This document shows positions 23,896-32,349 of a stretch of 35,814 bases of DNA, piece after piece. How positions within the stretch are numbered: the first letter of the stretch is position 1; every line of letters starts with the position of its first letter. Location of the stretch: NCBI GenBank assembly GCA_900549655.1, contig UROZ01000009.1:1-35814 (forward strand), in the 5' to 3' direction. The stretch comes from an uncultured Collinsella sp. (GTDB lineage Bacteria > Actinomycetota > Coriobacteriia > Coriobacteriales > Coriobacteriaceae). Under the pieces are notes generated by a model. That model was not told the DNA's origin and searched no databases. It worked only from the letters and a program-made list of their open reading frames with translations. The translations under genes and the position numbers were made by a program.

Positions 23896-24793
23896 TGTAA
23901 AGAAACGTGGTGGATTGGGACGTGGACTCAATGCTTTGGTCTCAGAGGCCGAGTATGAGACCGGTGGTTCGGCTGCATCCGCGTCAAAGGCTGCATCTGA
24001 AACGAAACTACCTATTGAGGATATTGTTCCCAACCCTAACCAGCCGCGAATTCACTTTAACGAAACCGAACTTCGCGAGTTGAGCGAGTCAATCCAAGAA
24101 CATGGCGTTTTGCAGCCGCTTTTGGTTCGGAAGCATGGAAACGGCTATGAGATCATCGCTGGTGAGCGTCGTTACCAGGCGTCAAAGCTTGCTGGCCTTG
24201 AAGAATTGCCAGTCATCATTAAAGAGGTAAATGATGAAGAGATGCTTGCTCTTGCTCTTATCGAAAACCTTCAGCGTTCTGATCTGAATCCCGTCGAAGA
24301 GGCCAAGGGCTATCGTCAGCTTATCGATGCCAGCGGTATGACCCAAGAGGCATTGTCGAAGGCAGTAAGCAAGTCACGCTCTGCAATTACAAACTCACTG
24401 CGTCTTCTCGATCTCCCCGAAGTAGTTCAGCAGATGATTTTTGAGGGCAAACTTACTGCTGGTCATGCACGTGCGATTCTTGCGGTTCCCTATGAAGACG
24501 CGCGTATTCGACTTGCAGAGAAAGTTGTTGCAGAGGGCCTTTCCGTAAGAGCGACAGAAAATCTTGCTCCGTTGTTTTCTGCCGGAGAGACACCTAAGAC
24601 GCCGAGACCTGCAACGCCTCAGTCTTTTAAAAAGGCTGCCCGTGTACTTCGTCAGGTATTTAATACCAATGTGCGTGTGAAGAGCTCGCGTGGAAAGAAT
24701 AAGATTGAGATTGAGTTTAAAGACGAGGAAGAGCTCTCTCGTATTCTTGGCGAAATGATTCAGTTTGATCAAGGAGGCCAAGATGAGGAATAA
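23888..24793 (+). CDS. parB: Chromosome partitioning protein ParB (Spo0J), CTP-dependent DNA clamp
   Basis: Binds parS and spreads as a CTP-gated clamp, recruiting ParA and SMC. The N-terminus KKRGGLGRGLNALVSE is the ParA-interacting motif. The CTPase region follows (VPNPNQPRIHFN, then GERRYQASKLAG), then ENLQRSDLNPVEEAKGY and the helix-turn-helix MTQEALSKAVSKSRSAITNSLRLLDL. The C-terminal dimerisation domain is near FKKAARVLRQVF to the end. GTG at 23888 overlaps parA. It is 301 residues long, normal. Confidence 0.97.
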   Translation: MPSVKKRGGLGRGLNALVSEAEYETGGSAASASKAASETKLPIEDIVPNPNQPRIHFNETELRELSESIQEHGVLQPLLVRKHGNGYEIIAGERRYQASKLAGLEELPVIIKEVNDEEMLALALIENLQRSDLNPVEEAKGYRQLIDASGMTQEALSKAVSKSRSAITNSLRLLDLPEVVQQMIFEGKLTAGHARAILAVPYEDARIRLAEKVVAEGLSVRATENLAPLFSAGETPKTPRPATPQSFKKAARVLRQVFNTNVRVKSSRGKNKIEIEFKDEEELSRILGEMIQFDQGGQDEE

Positions 24794-25037
24794 GATTTTA
24801 ACAGCGATTGCATTGGCGACGACTGTCACGGCTGGTGCCTTTGCTGGCTATAAGATCGCGACAGACGATGAACTGCGAGGTCGTTTGCTTCGTGGCGCGC
24901 AAGATATCGTCGATACTTCCAAAAAGAAAATGGATGTTATGACCGAAGATGTTGCCATGCGTACTGCTCAGGTAACGAAGAATCCCAAGATTAACCAAAG
25001 TTGGGTTAGCAACCAATGGGAAAATGTAGGTTATTAG
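24783..25037 (+). CDS. Small membrane-anchored protein overlapping parB, unknown function
   Basis: 84 residues. ATG at 24783 has AAGGAGG five bases upstream, inside parB, and overlaps its end by 11 bases, so translation is coupled to ParB. An N-terminal hydrophobic segment (ILTAIALATTVTAGAFAGYKIA) is followed by a charged helix (DDELRGRLLRGAQDIVDTSKKKMDVMTEDVAMRT). The arrangement resembles YtxH-like membrane proteins, but I do not assign it. An in-frame ATG at 24765 lacks a ribosome binding site. The stop codon lies within the second TTAGGTACCTAA palindrome. A terminator follows, so it closes the parAB operon. Confidence 0.8.
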   Translation: MRNKILTAIALATTVTAGAFAGYKIATDDELRGRLLRGAQDIVDTSKKKMDVMTEDVAMRTAQVTKNPKINQSWVSNQWENVGY

Positions 25038-25045
25038 GTACCTAA
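25034..25045. repeat. 12-bp palindrome TTAGGTACCTAA, copy 2
   Basis: Identical to 21530-21541, including a following AC. It covers the stop codon of the small gene after parB. Role unknown. Confidence 0.55.
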
Positions 25046-25066
25046 CAATTACTCAGCATATTTTGA

Positions 25067-25106
25067 GGGGTCCTTGTCTGATTCACGAGACAAGGACCCC
25101 TTATTT
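25067..25106 (+). terminator. Rho-independent terminator of the parAB operon
   Basis: Perfect 13-bp stem GGGGTCCTTGTCT / AGACAAGGACCCC (25067-25079, 25088-25100) with an eight-base loop, then TTATTTT. Confidence 0.92.
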
Positions 25107-25162
25107 TGGCCGTAAAAAATGGGACAGGTAGCAGCTGATTCAAAATTAATGTCAATAATTGA

Positions 25163-25199
25163 AACGACCCCGGTTGCATATTCTGCAACCGGGGTCGTT
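25163..25199 (-). terminator. Terminator of rlmN
   Basis: Perfect 16-bp stem AACGACCCCGGTTGCA / TGCAACCGGGGTCGTT (25163-25178, 25184-25199), five-base loop. On minus it is followed by T-rich TCAATTATT. It begins 38 bases after the rlmN stop. Confidence 0.8.
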
Positions 25200-25202
25200 C
25201 GA

Positions 25203-25218
25203 TGTTTCACATGAAACG
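25203..25218. other. parS-like sequence downstream of rlmN (14 of 16 matches)
   Basis: TGTTTCACATGAAACG differs at two positions from the perfect parS sites, one of them in the central CG. It sits between the rlmN stop and terminator, about 2.2 kb from the perfect array. Confidence 0.5.
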
Positions 25219-25236
25219 TTTTGGGGTGCAGCTCCC

Positions 25237-26289
25237 CTATGCGTTCTTCTGAACTTTGAAGCGCTGCTTAAGCTGTCCGCAAGCAGCGTCAATATCGTTA
25301 CCACGGGAGTTACGAATCGTGGTCTCGGTGCCACGGGACTCAAGACGACGCTGAAGATCCTCAACCTTATGAATCGGCGAAGGCTTGAGCGGGCTGCCCT
25401 CGATGTCGTTAAGCTGAATCAGGTTAACGTGGCACAACGTTCCCTCGCAGAAGTCGCAGAGCGCCTGCATCTCGGGATTCGTATCGTTGACGCCTTCGAT
25501 CATGGCATACTCATAGGTCGGGCGGCGGCCAGTCTTCTCGGTGTAGAGTTGAAGCGCCTCGTGAAGGCGAAGTAGCGTGTACTTCTTAACACCGGGCATA
25601 AGCTTATTGCGTGTCGACTGGATGGCGGAATGCAGGGAAACGGCAAGCGTGAACTGTTCAGGGATGTCGGCAAATTTGCGAATACCGGGAATAACGCCGC
25701 TGGTAGAGACGGTGAGGTGACGAGCACCGATACCGATGCCATCGGGGTCGTTGAGGATTCGCAACGCCTTGAGAACCTCGTCGTAGTTGGCAAACGGCTC
25801 ACCCTGGCCCATGAAGACAACGCTCGTGGCGCGCTCGCCAAAGTCGTTGGATACATGAAGTACCTGGTCGACGATCTCTTGAGCGGTCAGAGAGCGCTTG
25901 AGGCCGTTGAGACCGGTAGCGCAAAAGGCACAGCCCATGCCACAGCCTGCCTGGGTGGAAACGCAGACGGAAAGCTTGTTACGACGGGGCATGCCGACGG
26001 TCTCGACGGAAACGCCGTCGTGGTACTCGAGCAGATACTTGCGAGAGCCATCTTTGGAAACCTGCTTGGTGAGTTCAGTCGGCGTGTCAAAGGCAAAAGC
26101 CTCTTTAAGCTGCTCGCGGAAAGCCTTGGGAAGGTTGGTCATATCGTCAAACGAACAAACGTTCTTCTCAAAGACCCATTCGATGAGCTGCTTCGCGCGG
26201 AAGGCGGGCTGGCCAAGCTCGGCCACGAGCTCGCGAATATCGTTTTGGCTCAAGTCGCGAATGTCCTGAGATTTAGTCCTGGGATTCAT
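25237..26289 (-). CDS. rlmN: Dual-specificity RNA methyltransferase RlmN (23S rRNA A2503 / tRNA A37)
   Basis: Radical-SAM enzyme that methylates C2 of adenosine. The iron-sulphur cluster motif CGMGCAFC gives C116, C120 and C123. The second catalytic Cys is C337 in DAACGQLKQRF. SAM-binding GEP is in FMGQGEPFANYD. The 350-residue length is typical. ATG at 26289 has AAAGG five bases upstream. It is divergent from ddl with an 85-base shared upstream region that holds a TACAAT (26329-26334) possible -10 box for ddl. Confidence 0.97.
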   Translation of the reverse strand: MNPRTKSQDIRDLSQNDIRELVAELGQPAFRAKQLIEWVFEKNVCSFDDMTNLPKAFREQLKEAFAFDTPTELTKQVSKDGSRKYLLEYHDGVSVETVGMPRRNKLSVCVSTQAGCGMGCAFCATGLNGLKRSLTAQEIVDQVLHVSNDFGERATSVVFMGQGEPFANYDEVLKALRILNDPDGIGIGARHLTVSTSGVIPGIRKFADIPEQFTLAVSLHSAIQSTRNKLMPGVKKYTLLRLHEALQLYTEKTGRRPTYEYAMIEGVNDTNPEMQALCDFCEGTLCHVNLIQLNDIEGSPLKPSPIHKVEDLQRRLESRGTETTIRNSRGNDIDAACGQLKQRFKVQKNA

Positions 26290-26374
26290 GGAAGCCTTTC
26301 GATTTTGGGGAAACGTAGAGGGTATCGCTACAATATGGTATCAGCTGCAGAAATTATAGAGGAGGAGTCTGCCC

Positions 26375-27340
26375 ATGCCGGGTAAAAGCCTAGAGAACAT
26401 GCACGTAGCGGTCTTGGCGGGCGGTCATTCCGCTGAGCGCGAGATCTCGCTCAATTCGGGAAAGAACGTCGTGGTTGCCTTGAAGGAGGCCGGCTACACT
26501 TCGGTGGAGCTGCTCGACACGGCTGCCGATGATTTTATGGTAACCATGGCGACCGGCGGCTTTGACGTGGCGTTTATCGCCATGCACGGTGCCGGCGGCG
26601 AGGATGGCGCCATGCAGGGCGCCATGGAGACCCTGGGTATCCCCTACACGGCCTCGGGCGTGCTTGCCAGCGCCTGCGGTGCCGACAAGGAGGTCTCTAA
26701 GCTCCTGTACGCCAAGGCGGGCATTCCCATTGCCCCCGGCCTCGCGCTCGAGGTGGGCGATGAAGTCGATATCGATCATATCGTCGAGGTTTGTGGCGAG
26801 CGCTGCTTTGTGAAGCCGGCCGTCAACGGTTCCAGCTATGGCATTTCCCTGGTCCATGAGCCCTCCGAGCTGCCCGCGGCAATCGCCAAGGCGTTTGCGT
26901 ACGGCGACAAAGTGCTGGTCGAGAAGTGCATCGAGGGTACCGAGATCACCGTCGGTGTGTACGGCGAGGACGACGTGCGCGCTCTGCCGATTGTCGAGAT
27001 TCGCAAACCCGAGGACTGCGAGTTCTACGATCTGGACGTGAAATATGTCGACCCTACGGACATCCATCGCATTCCGGCGCAGATTTCACCCGAGAATTAC
27101 GCTCGCGCTCAGGAGCTTGCCTGTGCTGCTCACAAGGCCCTCGGTTGCCTGGGTATCTCGCGCAGCGACTTTATTGTGAGTGAGGACGGCCCCGTCATCC
27201 TCGAGACCAATACCATTCCCGGCATGACCGATACGTCGCTGTATCCGGATGAGATCCGCCACACCGACGACATGACGTTCCCGCAGGTCTGTGACAGCCT
27301 GATCCGTATGGGCCTTCGTCGAGCGGGCATTGCATGCTAA
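26375..27340 (+). CDS. ddl: D-alanine--D-alanine ligase
   Basis: ATP-grasp ligase that makes the D-Ala-D-Ala dipeptide for peptidoglycan. The N-terminal HSAERE (18-23) substrate-binding site, NGSSYGIS serine loop, FYDLDVKY (the omega-loop Tyr usual for D-Ala ligases) and C-terminal ETNTIPGMTDTSLYP metal-binding motif are all present. 321 residues. The ATG at 26375 follows GGAGGAG. Its stop overlaps the following exonuclease-helicase start by seven bases, so the two are coupled although their roles differ. Confidence 0.97.
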   Translation: MPGKSLENMHVAVLAGGHSAEREISLNSGKNVVVALKEAGYTSVELLDTAADDFMVTMATGGFDVAFIAMHGAGGEDGAMQGAMETLGIPYTASGVLASACGADKEVSKLLYAKAGIPIAPGLALEVGDEVDIDHIVEVCGERCFVKPAVNGSSYGISLVHEPSELPAAIAKAFAYGDKVLVEKCIEGTEITVGVYGEDDVRALPIVEIRKPEDCEFYDLDVKYVDPTDIHRIPAQISPENYARAQELACAAHKALGCLGISRSDFIVSEDGPVILETNTIPGMTDTSLYPDEIRHTDDMTFPQVCDSLIRMGLRRAGIAC

Positions 27341-30228
27341 TCGAGGACGCGGTTTCGTCAGGAACGCCGCAGTTTGTCATCGACTCCTATGCCACGCTTG
27401 CCGAACGCGCCAAAACGCAGTCCTTCGGCCTTATCGAGGAAGATGTGATCGTCCTCGATACCGAGACCACAGGTCTTTCGGTGCAGGACAATGAGCTGAT
27501 CGAGATCTCGGCGGCCCGTCTTTCGGGCCGCGAGGTCGTCGACCGCTTCGATACCTTCGTGCATCCCAAGCAGCTGATTCCCGCCGAGATCACCGAGCTC
27601 ACGAGCATTACAAATGCCGATGTGGCAGATGCCCCGTCGGCCGTTGAGGCCGTAGCCGCTCTCGCCGATTTTGTCGGTGGTTGCCCGGTAATCGCACATA
27701 ACGCCACGTTCGACCGCTCGTTTATCGAGTCGGTCAAAGGCGGCGTCAACGTGAGCGATATCTGGATCGATTCGCTGGCGCTGTCGCGCATCGCGCTTCC
27801 GCGCCTGGCATCGCACAAGTTGTCTTTTATGGCCGATCTGTTTGGCTGTGACTCGGTATCACACCGTGCCAATGCCGACGTCGACGCCCTGTGTGGCGTA
27901 TGGCGCGTGTTGCTCGTGGCACTCACCGACTTGCCCCAGGGCCTCATGGCGCGCCTAGCCGACATGCATCCGGACGTGCCTTGGTCCTATCGTCCAATCT
28001 TCTCATTCTTGGCGGGGCAGAACCCTGGTTATATCTTCTCTCTCAGCGCCGCTCGTGCTGACGTTCTCAAGGCCGATCGCGCCGACGATCGGGTGGACGC
28101 CGACGAACTGCCGGTACTCAAGATGCCGAGTCGTGAGGAGATTGAGGCAGACTATGCGCCAGGTGGCCTGGTCAATCGCATGTACCCCACCTACGAGCCG
28201 CGTGATGAGCAGATCGCGATGGCGCTCGAGGTCCGTGATGCGCTGGTCACGGGCACTCATCGTGTAATTGAGGCGGGCACAGGCGTCGGTAAATCGATGG
28301 CCTATCTGGTGCCTTTTGCCGAGGCAGCACGCCGTAACAACATTACGGTTGGTATTGCGACCAAATCGAACAATCTTGCCGACCAGCTCATGTACCATGA
28401 GCTGCCAAAACTTGCCGAGCAACTGGACGGTGGCCTGTCATTTTGCGCTCTCAAGGGCTATGACCACTATCCGTGCCTGCGCAAGCTTGAGCGCATGAGT
28501 CGCGGCCAGGTCGAGATTACCACCAAGCGCGATCCGGCGGACACGCTCACGGCGGTCGCGGTCATTATGGCGTACGTCTGCCAATCAGCCGATGGCGACC
28601 TCGACTCACTTGGCATTCGGTGGCGCAGCGTCAACCGCCCCGACTTTACGACGGCCTCGCGCGAGTGTGCTCGTCGCCTCTGCCCGTTTTTCCCTGATAA
28701 ATGTTTGGTCCACGGCGCTCGTCGCCGTGCGGCGCATGCCGATGTGGTGGTCACCAACCATTCCCTGCTGTTCCGCAATGTCGCGGCCGAGGGCAGGATT
28801 TTACCTCCGATTCGTCATTGGGTAATCGACGAGGCCCATTCCATCGAGCGCGAGGCGCGCCGTCAGTGGGCGCGCGTGGTGTCGGCGGACGAATCACGCG
28901 TTCTGTTTGAGCGCCTGGGTGGCTCGAGCACCGGTGCGCTAAGCCAGGTCTCCCGTGATTTGGCAACCTCCGAGGGCTCTACGCTCTATCTGGGCCTTAC
29001 TGCCAAGGCGACGTCGACGGTTGCGCGCGCGAGCATGGCAATCGCCGACGTGTTCGATGGCGTTCGCGAGCTCGGCCGCCGTGCCCGTGGGGGTTATGAC
29101 AATGCCAATCTATGGATTGGCCCCGAGCTGCGCGAATCTGACGACTGGCATGATTTCTTACAGTCGGCCTACGCTGCCATCGACGTATTGGAACAGGCTG
29201 ACAAGAGCGTCGACGCGCTGGTGCAAGCCGTCGCCGCCGACAAGCCCGAGGTTGTTGTCGACCTGGGTGATATCTCGCGCCGCCTGCACGAGCTGGCCGA
29301 GAACCTCAAACTCATCATTGATGGCACCGATGAACACTACGTGTATTCGCTGCAGGTCAATCGCAGGCTGCGTGCCGGCGGAGAGTCAATGACCGCAGAG
29401 CGCATCGACATTGGCGAGGCCTTGGCAACCGAGTGGCTGCCCGAGGTTCACACGGCTATCTTTGCCTCGGCGACCATGACGGTGTCCAAAAGCTTCGAAC
29501 ACTTTAACCACGCGGTCGGCCTCGATCGCATCGGCGCTTCAACATCCTCATCGCTGCACTTGGACTCGAGCTACGACTTCGATTCGAACATGGCTGTAGT
29601 CGTTGCGGGCGATATCCCCGATCCGCGCGATCGTGAGAGCTATCTTACGGCGCTCGAGCGCGTGCTGGTCGACGCCCATCTTGCCATGGGCGGATCGGTG
29701 CTCACGTTGTTCACCAATCGGCGCGACATGGAAGACCTGTACGCCCGCGTTGAGCCCAAGATGGCCCGTGCGGGTCTGGAGCTCAACTGCCAGCAGCGCA
29801 ACTCATCTCCTCGTCGCCTGCGCGACCGGTTTATCAACGAGCCGACCTCGTCGCTTTTTGCGCTTAAGGCCTTCTGGGAGGGGTTTGACGCCAGCGGCGA
29901 GACGCTGCGTTGCGTCATCATTCCCAAGCTGCCGTTCTCGAGCCCCACGGACCCGCTCTCGTGCGAGCGCAACCTGCGCGAAGACCGCGCTTGGGCGCGC
30001 TATTCGCTGCCCGAGGCGGTGCTCGAGGTTAAGCAGGCGGCCGGCCGCCTTATCCGCTCGTCGACCGATTGCGGCGTGCTGATTCTGGCCGACCCGCGCC
30101 TGGTGACGAAGGGCTACGGGAAGAAGTTCTTAACGTCGCTGCCCACGAGCTCCTACCAGCGCATCGAATCGGCGCAGATCGGTCACTATCTGCAACTGTG
30201 GCGTGCACGCCACGAGCGGCGGCGCTAA
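27334..30228 (+). CDS. dinG: DnaQ-type 3'-5' exonuclease fused to DinG-family helicase
   Basis: Residues ~36-190 are a DEDDh exonuclease: VLDTETTG (D42, E44), AHNATFDRSF, and HRANADVDA with the catalytic His and Asp. Residues ~285-960 are an XPD/DinG superfamily 2 helicase: Walker A EAGTGVGKS (313-321), DEAH (499-502), IFASATMTVS, and late motifs FWEGFDASGE and QAAGRLIRSSTDCG. Cys381, Cys445, Cys450 and Cys457 have the spacing of the DinG iron-sulphur cluster. Similar exonuclease fusions exist in Firmicutes, where the cluster cysteines are usually missing. Role is probably processing of damaged or structured DNA. ATG at 27334 overlaps ddl. Its stop overlaps the convergent pafC-like stop by four bases, with no terminator between. 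Confidence 0.93.
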   Translation: MLIEDAVSSGTPQFVIDSYATLAERAKTQSFGLIEEDVIVLDTETTGLSVQDNELIEISAARLSGREVVDRFDTFVHPKQLIPAEITELTSITNADVADAPSAVEAVAALADFVGGCPVIAHNATFDRSFIESVKGGVNVSDIWIDSLALSRIALPRLASHKLSFMADLFGCDSVSHRANADVDALCGVWRVLLVALTDLPQGLMARLADMHPDVPWSYRPIFSFLAGQNPGYIFSLSAARADVLKADRADDRVDADELPVLKMPSREEIEADYAPGGLVNRMYPTYEPRDEQIAMALEVRDALVTGTHRVIEAGTGVGKSMAYLVPFAEAARRNNITVGIATKSNNLADQLMYHELPKLAEQLDGGLSFCALKGYDHYPCLRKLERMSRGQVEITTKRDPADTLTAVAVIMAYVCQSADGDLDSLGIRWRSVNRPDFTTASRECARRLCPFFPDKCLVHGARRRAAHADVVVTNHSLLFRNVAAEGRILPPIRHWVIDEAHSIEREARRQWARVVSADESRVLFERLGGSSTGALSQVSRDLATSEGSTLYLGLTAKATSTVARASMAIADVFDGVRELGRRARGGYDNANLWIGPELRESDDWHDFLQSAYAAIDVLEQADKSVDALVQAVAADKPEVVVDLGDISRRLHELAENLKLIIDGTDEHYVYSLQVNRRLRAGGESMTAERIDIGEALATEWLPEVHTAIFASATMTVSKSFEHFNHAVGLDRIGASTSSSLHLDSSYDFDSNMAVVVAGDIPDPRDRESYLTALERVLVDAHLAMGGSVLTLFTNRRDMEDLYARVEPKMARAGLELNCQQRNSSPRRLRDRFINEPTSSLFALKAFWEGFDASGETLRCVIIPKLPFSSPTDPLSCERNLREDRAWARYSLPEAVLEVKQAAGRLIRSSTDCGVLILADPRLVTKGYGKKFLTSLPTSSYQRIESAQIGHYLQLWRARHERRR

Positions 30229-31142
30229 AGCGGACAGACGAGGGTTTTTGCCATATCGCACAGACGCTTTGACAGGGCGGGGTCATCCAAGATGCGGATG
30301 GCTCCGCCCGCTGCGATTATCTGGCTCAGTAGCCAACGCTCGGAGCCGTAATGCACGGTTACCGTTGCCATGTCTGCCCCGCTGCGCTCGATTAGGGTGA
30401 TGCCGGCCCAGTCCAGATGCTCCGCCATATCGAATGGCATCAAGAGCTTTGCGCTACGCTGCGTCCGGGCAAGGGAATCGTGGAGGGATGCGACGCCCGG
30501 TGTGTGAGGCACGACGGAGTCTTCCGTCAAGGTGAGTCCCTCGATTTTATCCATGCGATAGGTGCGCTGCTCATCGACCGCGATGTCCCAGGCAATCAGG
30601 TATGTTTGGTCGCCGTTTACCGTAATGCGCAAGGGGTCGACCAGACGCTCGCGTGGCCGTGCATCGTCCATCGAGCGATACGAGATGCGGCAGCGAACGC
30701 CGTCCTGAATGGCGCAGCTCAGCTGCTGCCAGTGTGACCCGTGGTTGACGGTGTCAAAGACGCGCTGGTTATAGCCGAGCTCTTCGGGCAGAAGGGCATG
30801 TCGAATCCGAGCTGCCGTCTGCGGCTCGATCCCCAACGATTCAAGTTCGTGGTTGAGCACAGCGCCTTCGGCGGCACTCAGACGCAGCGGTAGCACACGT
30901 CCGGCGTCACCGGTGAGGACCACACGCTCGCCGTGGCATTCGCAGATGATGCGCGCACCCGATTCTCGGTCCGCGAGCGTCGAGACGATCTCGAGAATCT
31001 CGTCGAGCGATACTCCCGTGATGTCAAAGCGGTCGCAAATTTCGGTTCGTGTCATGCCGCTCTCGCCGGCGGCGTAGAGGGCCTCCATGATGTCGATGGC
31101 GCGCGAGAGTCTCTGCTCGCTGGTGAGTTTACGCACGGGCAT
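30225..31142 (-). CDS. pafC: PafC-like WYL-domain transcription regulator
   Basis: Winged-helix N-terminus (LTSEQRLSRAIDIMEAL, TRTEICDRFDITGVSLDEIL), followed by a WYL domain with CRISYRS, DPLRITVNGDQTYLIAWD and RTYRMDKIEGL, then a C-terminal WCX-like domain. I choose ATG 31142 (305 residues), overlapping the PafB-like gene by 14 bases; TTG at 31163 is a longer alternative. In mycobacteria PafB and PafC form one activator of the DNA-damage response that senses ssDNA. Here the pair is present as neighbours but no proteasome or pup genes are in the window. Assignment to PafC is by domain style and order. Confidence 0.8.
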   Translation of the reverse strand: MPVRKLTSEQRLSRAIDIMEALYAAGESGMTRTEICDRFDITGVSLDEILEIVSTLADRESGARIICECHGERVVLTGDAGRVLPLRLSAAEGAVLNHELESLGIEPQTAARIRHALLPEELGYNQRVFDTVNHGSHWQQLSCAIQDGVRCRISYRSMDDARPRERLVDPLRITVNGDQTYLIAWDIAVDEQRTYRMDKIEGLTLTEDSVVPHTPGVASLHDSLARTQRSAKLLMPFDMAEHLDWAGITLIERSGADMATVTVHYGSERWLLSQIIAAGGAIRILDDPALSKRLCDMAKTLVCPL

Positions 31143-32151
31143 GCTCGTGCACCGTCCTTTCAATGAGGTGGTTCCACGCCTGCTTGAGCGATTTGGGGGC
31201 CATGGGCCTCATGCCGTCCATGGCGTGGGCCATGCAAAATGAGGCGGCGGCTTCAAGGTCGCGCACGTCAACGGTCCAGATCCATCCCGCATCGGTGTGT
31301 GTGAGCTCACCTCGCCCGCGCGTGAGGCCGTTGATCATATCGATCTGCGTCTGAGGGGCGAACGAGAACGTGGCTGCAACGGGCGGTCGGTCGGCGAAAT
31401 CGAATTCAAAGAACAGATAGTCGTTGAGATTGAAGTCCGCAGGGATGGCGTAGGCCTTCGAAGGACGCCATGCGCGAACGATACGGTCGCAGCGGAATGT
31501 CCTGATGTCGTCGGTGACATTGTCGAGGCCGCAGAAGTACGCCACGCCCTCGCGTTCGAACATGCCGTAGACACAGACGGTACGTTCTTTCTGCTCGCCG
31601 CGTCCGTTCTGATATAAAAATCGCAGCGCGCATCGCTCGGCAAAGGCGCTCCATACCGCATCGACGGTGGGAGAGCGGCGGATCGGTACTTCGTCCACCG
31701 TCGTCCTGCCGGTGAGGTAGGCAATTTTGGAGCGAATATCGGCAAGCGGCGCGGCAAAGGTGGAAGAGCCGGCCGCCAGCGTCTGGTCGATGGCGTTGAG
31801 TAGGATATCGGCGTCGTCTGCGGTGATGAGGCCGCCTGCAGCAAACGTGTGCTCGCGGTCGATTGTCCACGAGCTTTCCTCGGTCTCCTGCGCACCGGCG
31901 GGGCGAACCTCCTTGATTAAGATGCCACGCTCGAGCAGTTTGTCACGATCGCGCCGAAACTTGCGCTTATCCGAGTCGATATTGCCCGAGCCATATCCTA
32001 GGTCAGAATCCAAGACGATCTGCTCGGTCGTCAGCGGTTCGGGGGAGCTGTTGAGCACAAAGAAAAGATTGAGGATGCGCTGAGCCGTTTTATCGAAACC
32101 GGGCTCCGAATTCCCCTTTTTAATTGTCGCGGTCGCGTCGCTTGCCGTCAT
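31129..32151 (-). CDS. pafB: PafB-like WYL-domain transcription regulator
   Basis: 340 residues. The N-terminal helix-turn-helix region spans roughly residues 20-75 (TAQRILNLFFVLNSS, then DKRKFRRDRDKLLERGI). The WYL domain is around CALRFLYQNGRGEQKERTVCVYGMFEREGVAYFCGLD and RTFRCDRIV, followed by a WCX-type end. ATG at 32151 has GAGGA four bases upstream. It is followed by the PafC-like gene, which starts inside its 3' end, as in actinobacterial pafBC. It is divergent from the M28-like gene, with a ~200-base intergenic region between them. Confidence 0.8.
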   Translation of the reverse strand: MTASDATATIKKGNSEPGFDKTAQRILNLFFVLNSSPEPLTTEQIVLDSDLGYGSGNIDSDKRKFRRDRDKLLERGILIKEVRPAGAQETEESSWTIDREHTFAAGGLITADDADILLNAIDQTLAAGSSTFAAPLADIRSKIAYLTGRTTVDEVPIRRSPTVDAVWSAFAERCALRFLYQNGRGEQKERTVCVYGMFEREGVAYFCGLDNVTDDIRTFRCDRIVRAWRPSKAYAIPADFNLNDYLFFEFDFADRPPVAATFSFAPQTQIDMINGLTRGRGELTHTDAGWIWTVDVRDLEAAASFCMAHAMDGMRPMAPKSLKQAWNHLIERTVHEHARA

Positions 32152-32349
32152 AGAGTCCTCGCATGAGAAGGTGGTTTGCTGCCATGATTTTAGTCCGATA
32201 TGGAGATTAGGCTATATCCTTGTCCGCTCGAGGCGTTAAGATGGCCCGAATTCGGTCGTTTGCGCTCGCTCGGGGTATACTTTCGACTATATACGGTTCT
32301 AATGTGCATGCATTGGGCCTATTTGTCGGATTATGGATGTGGAGCGCAC

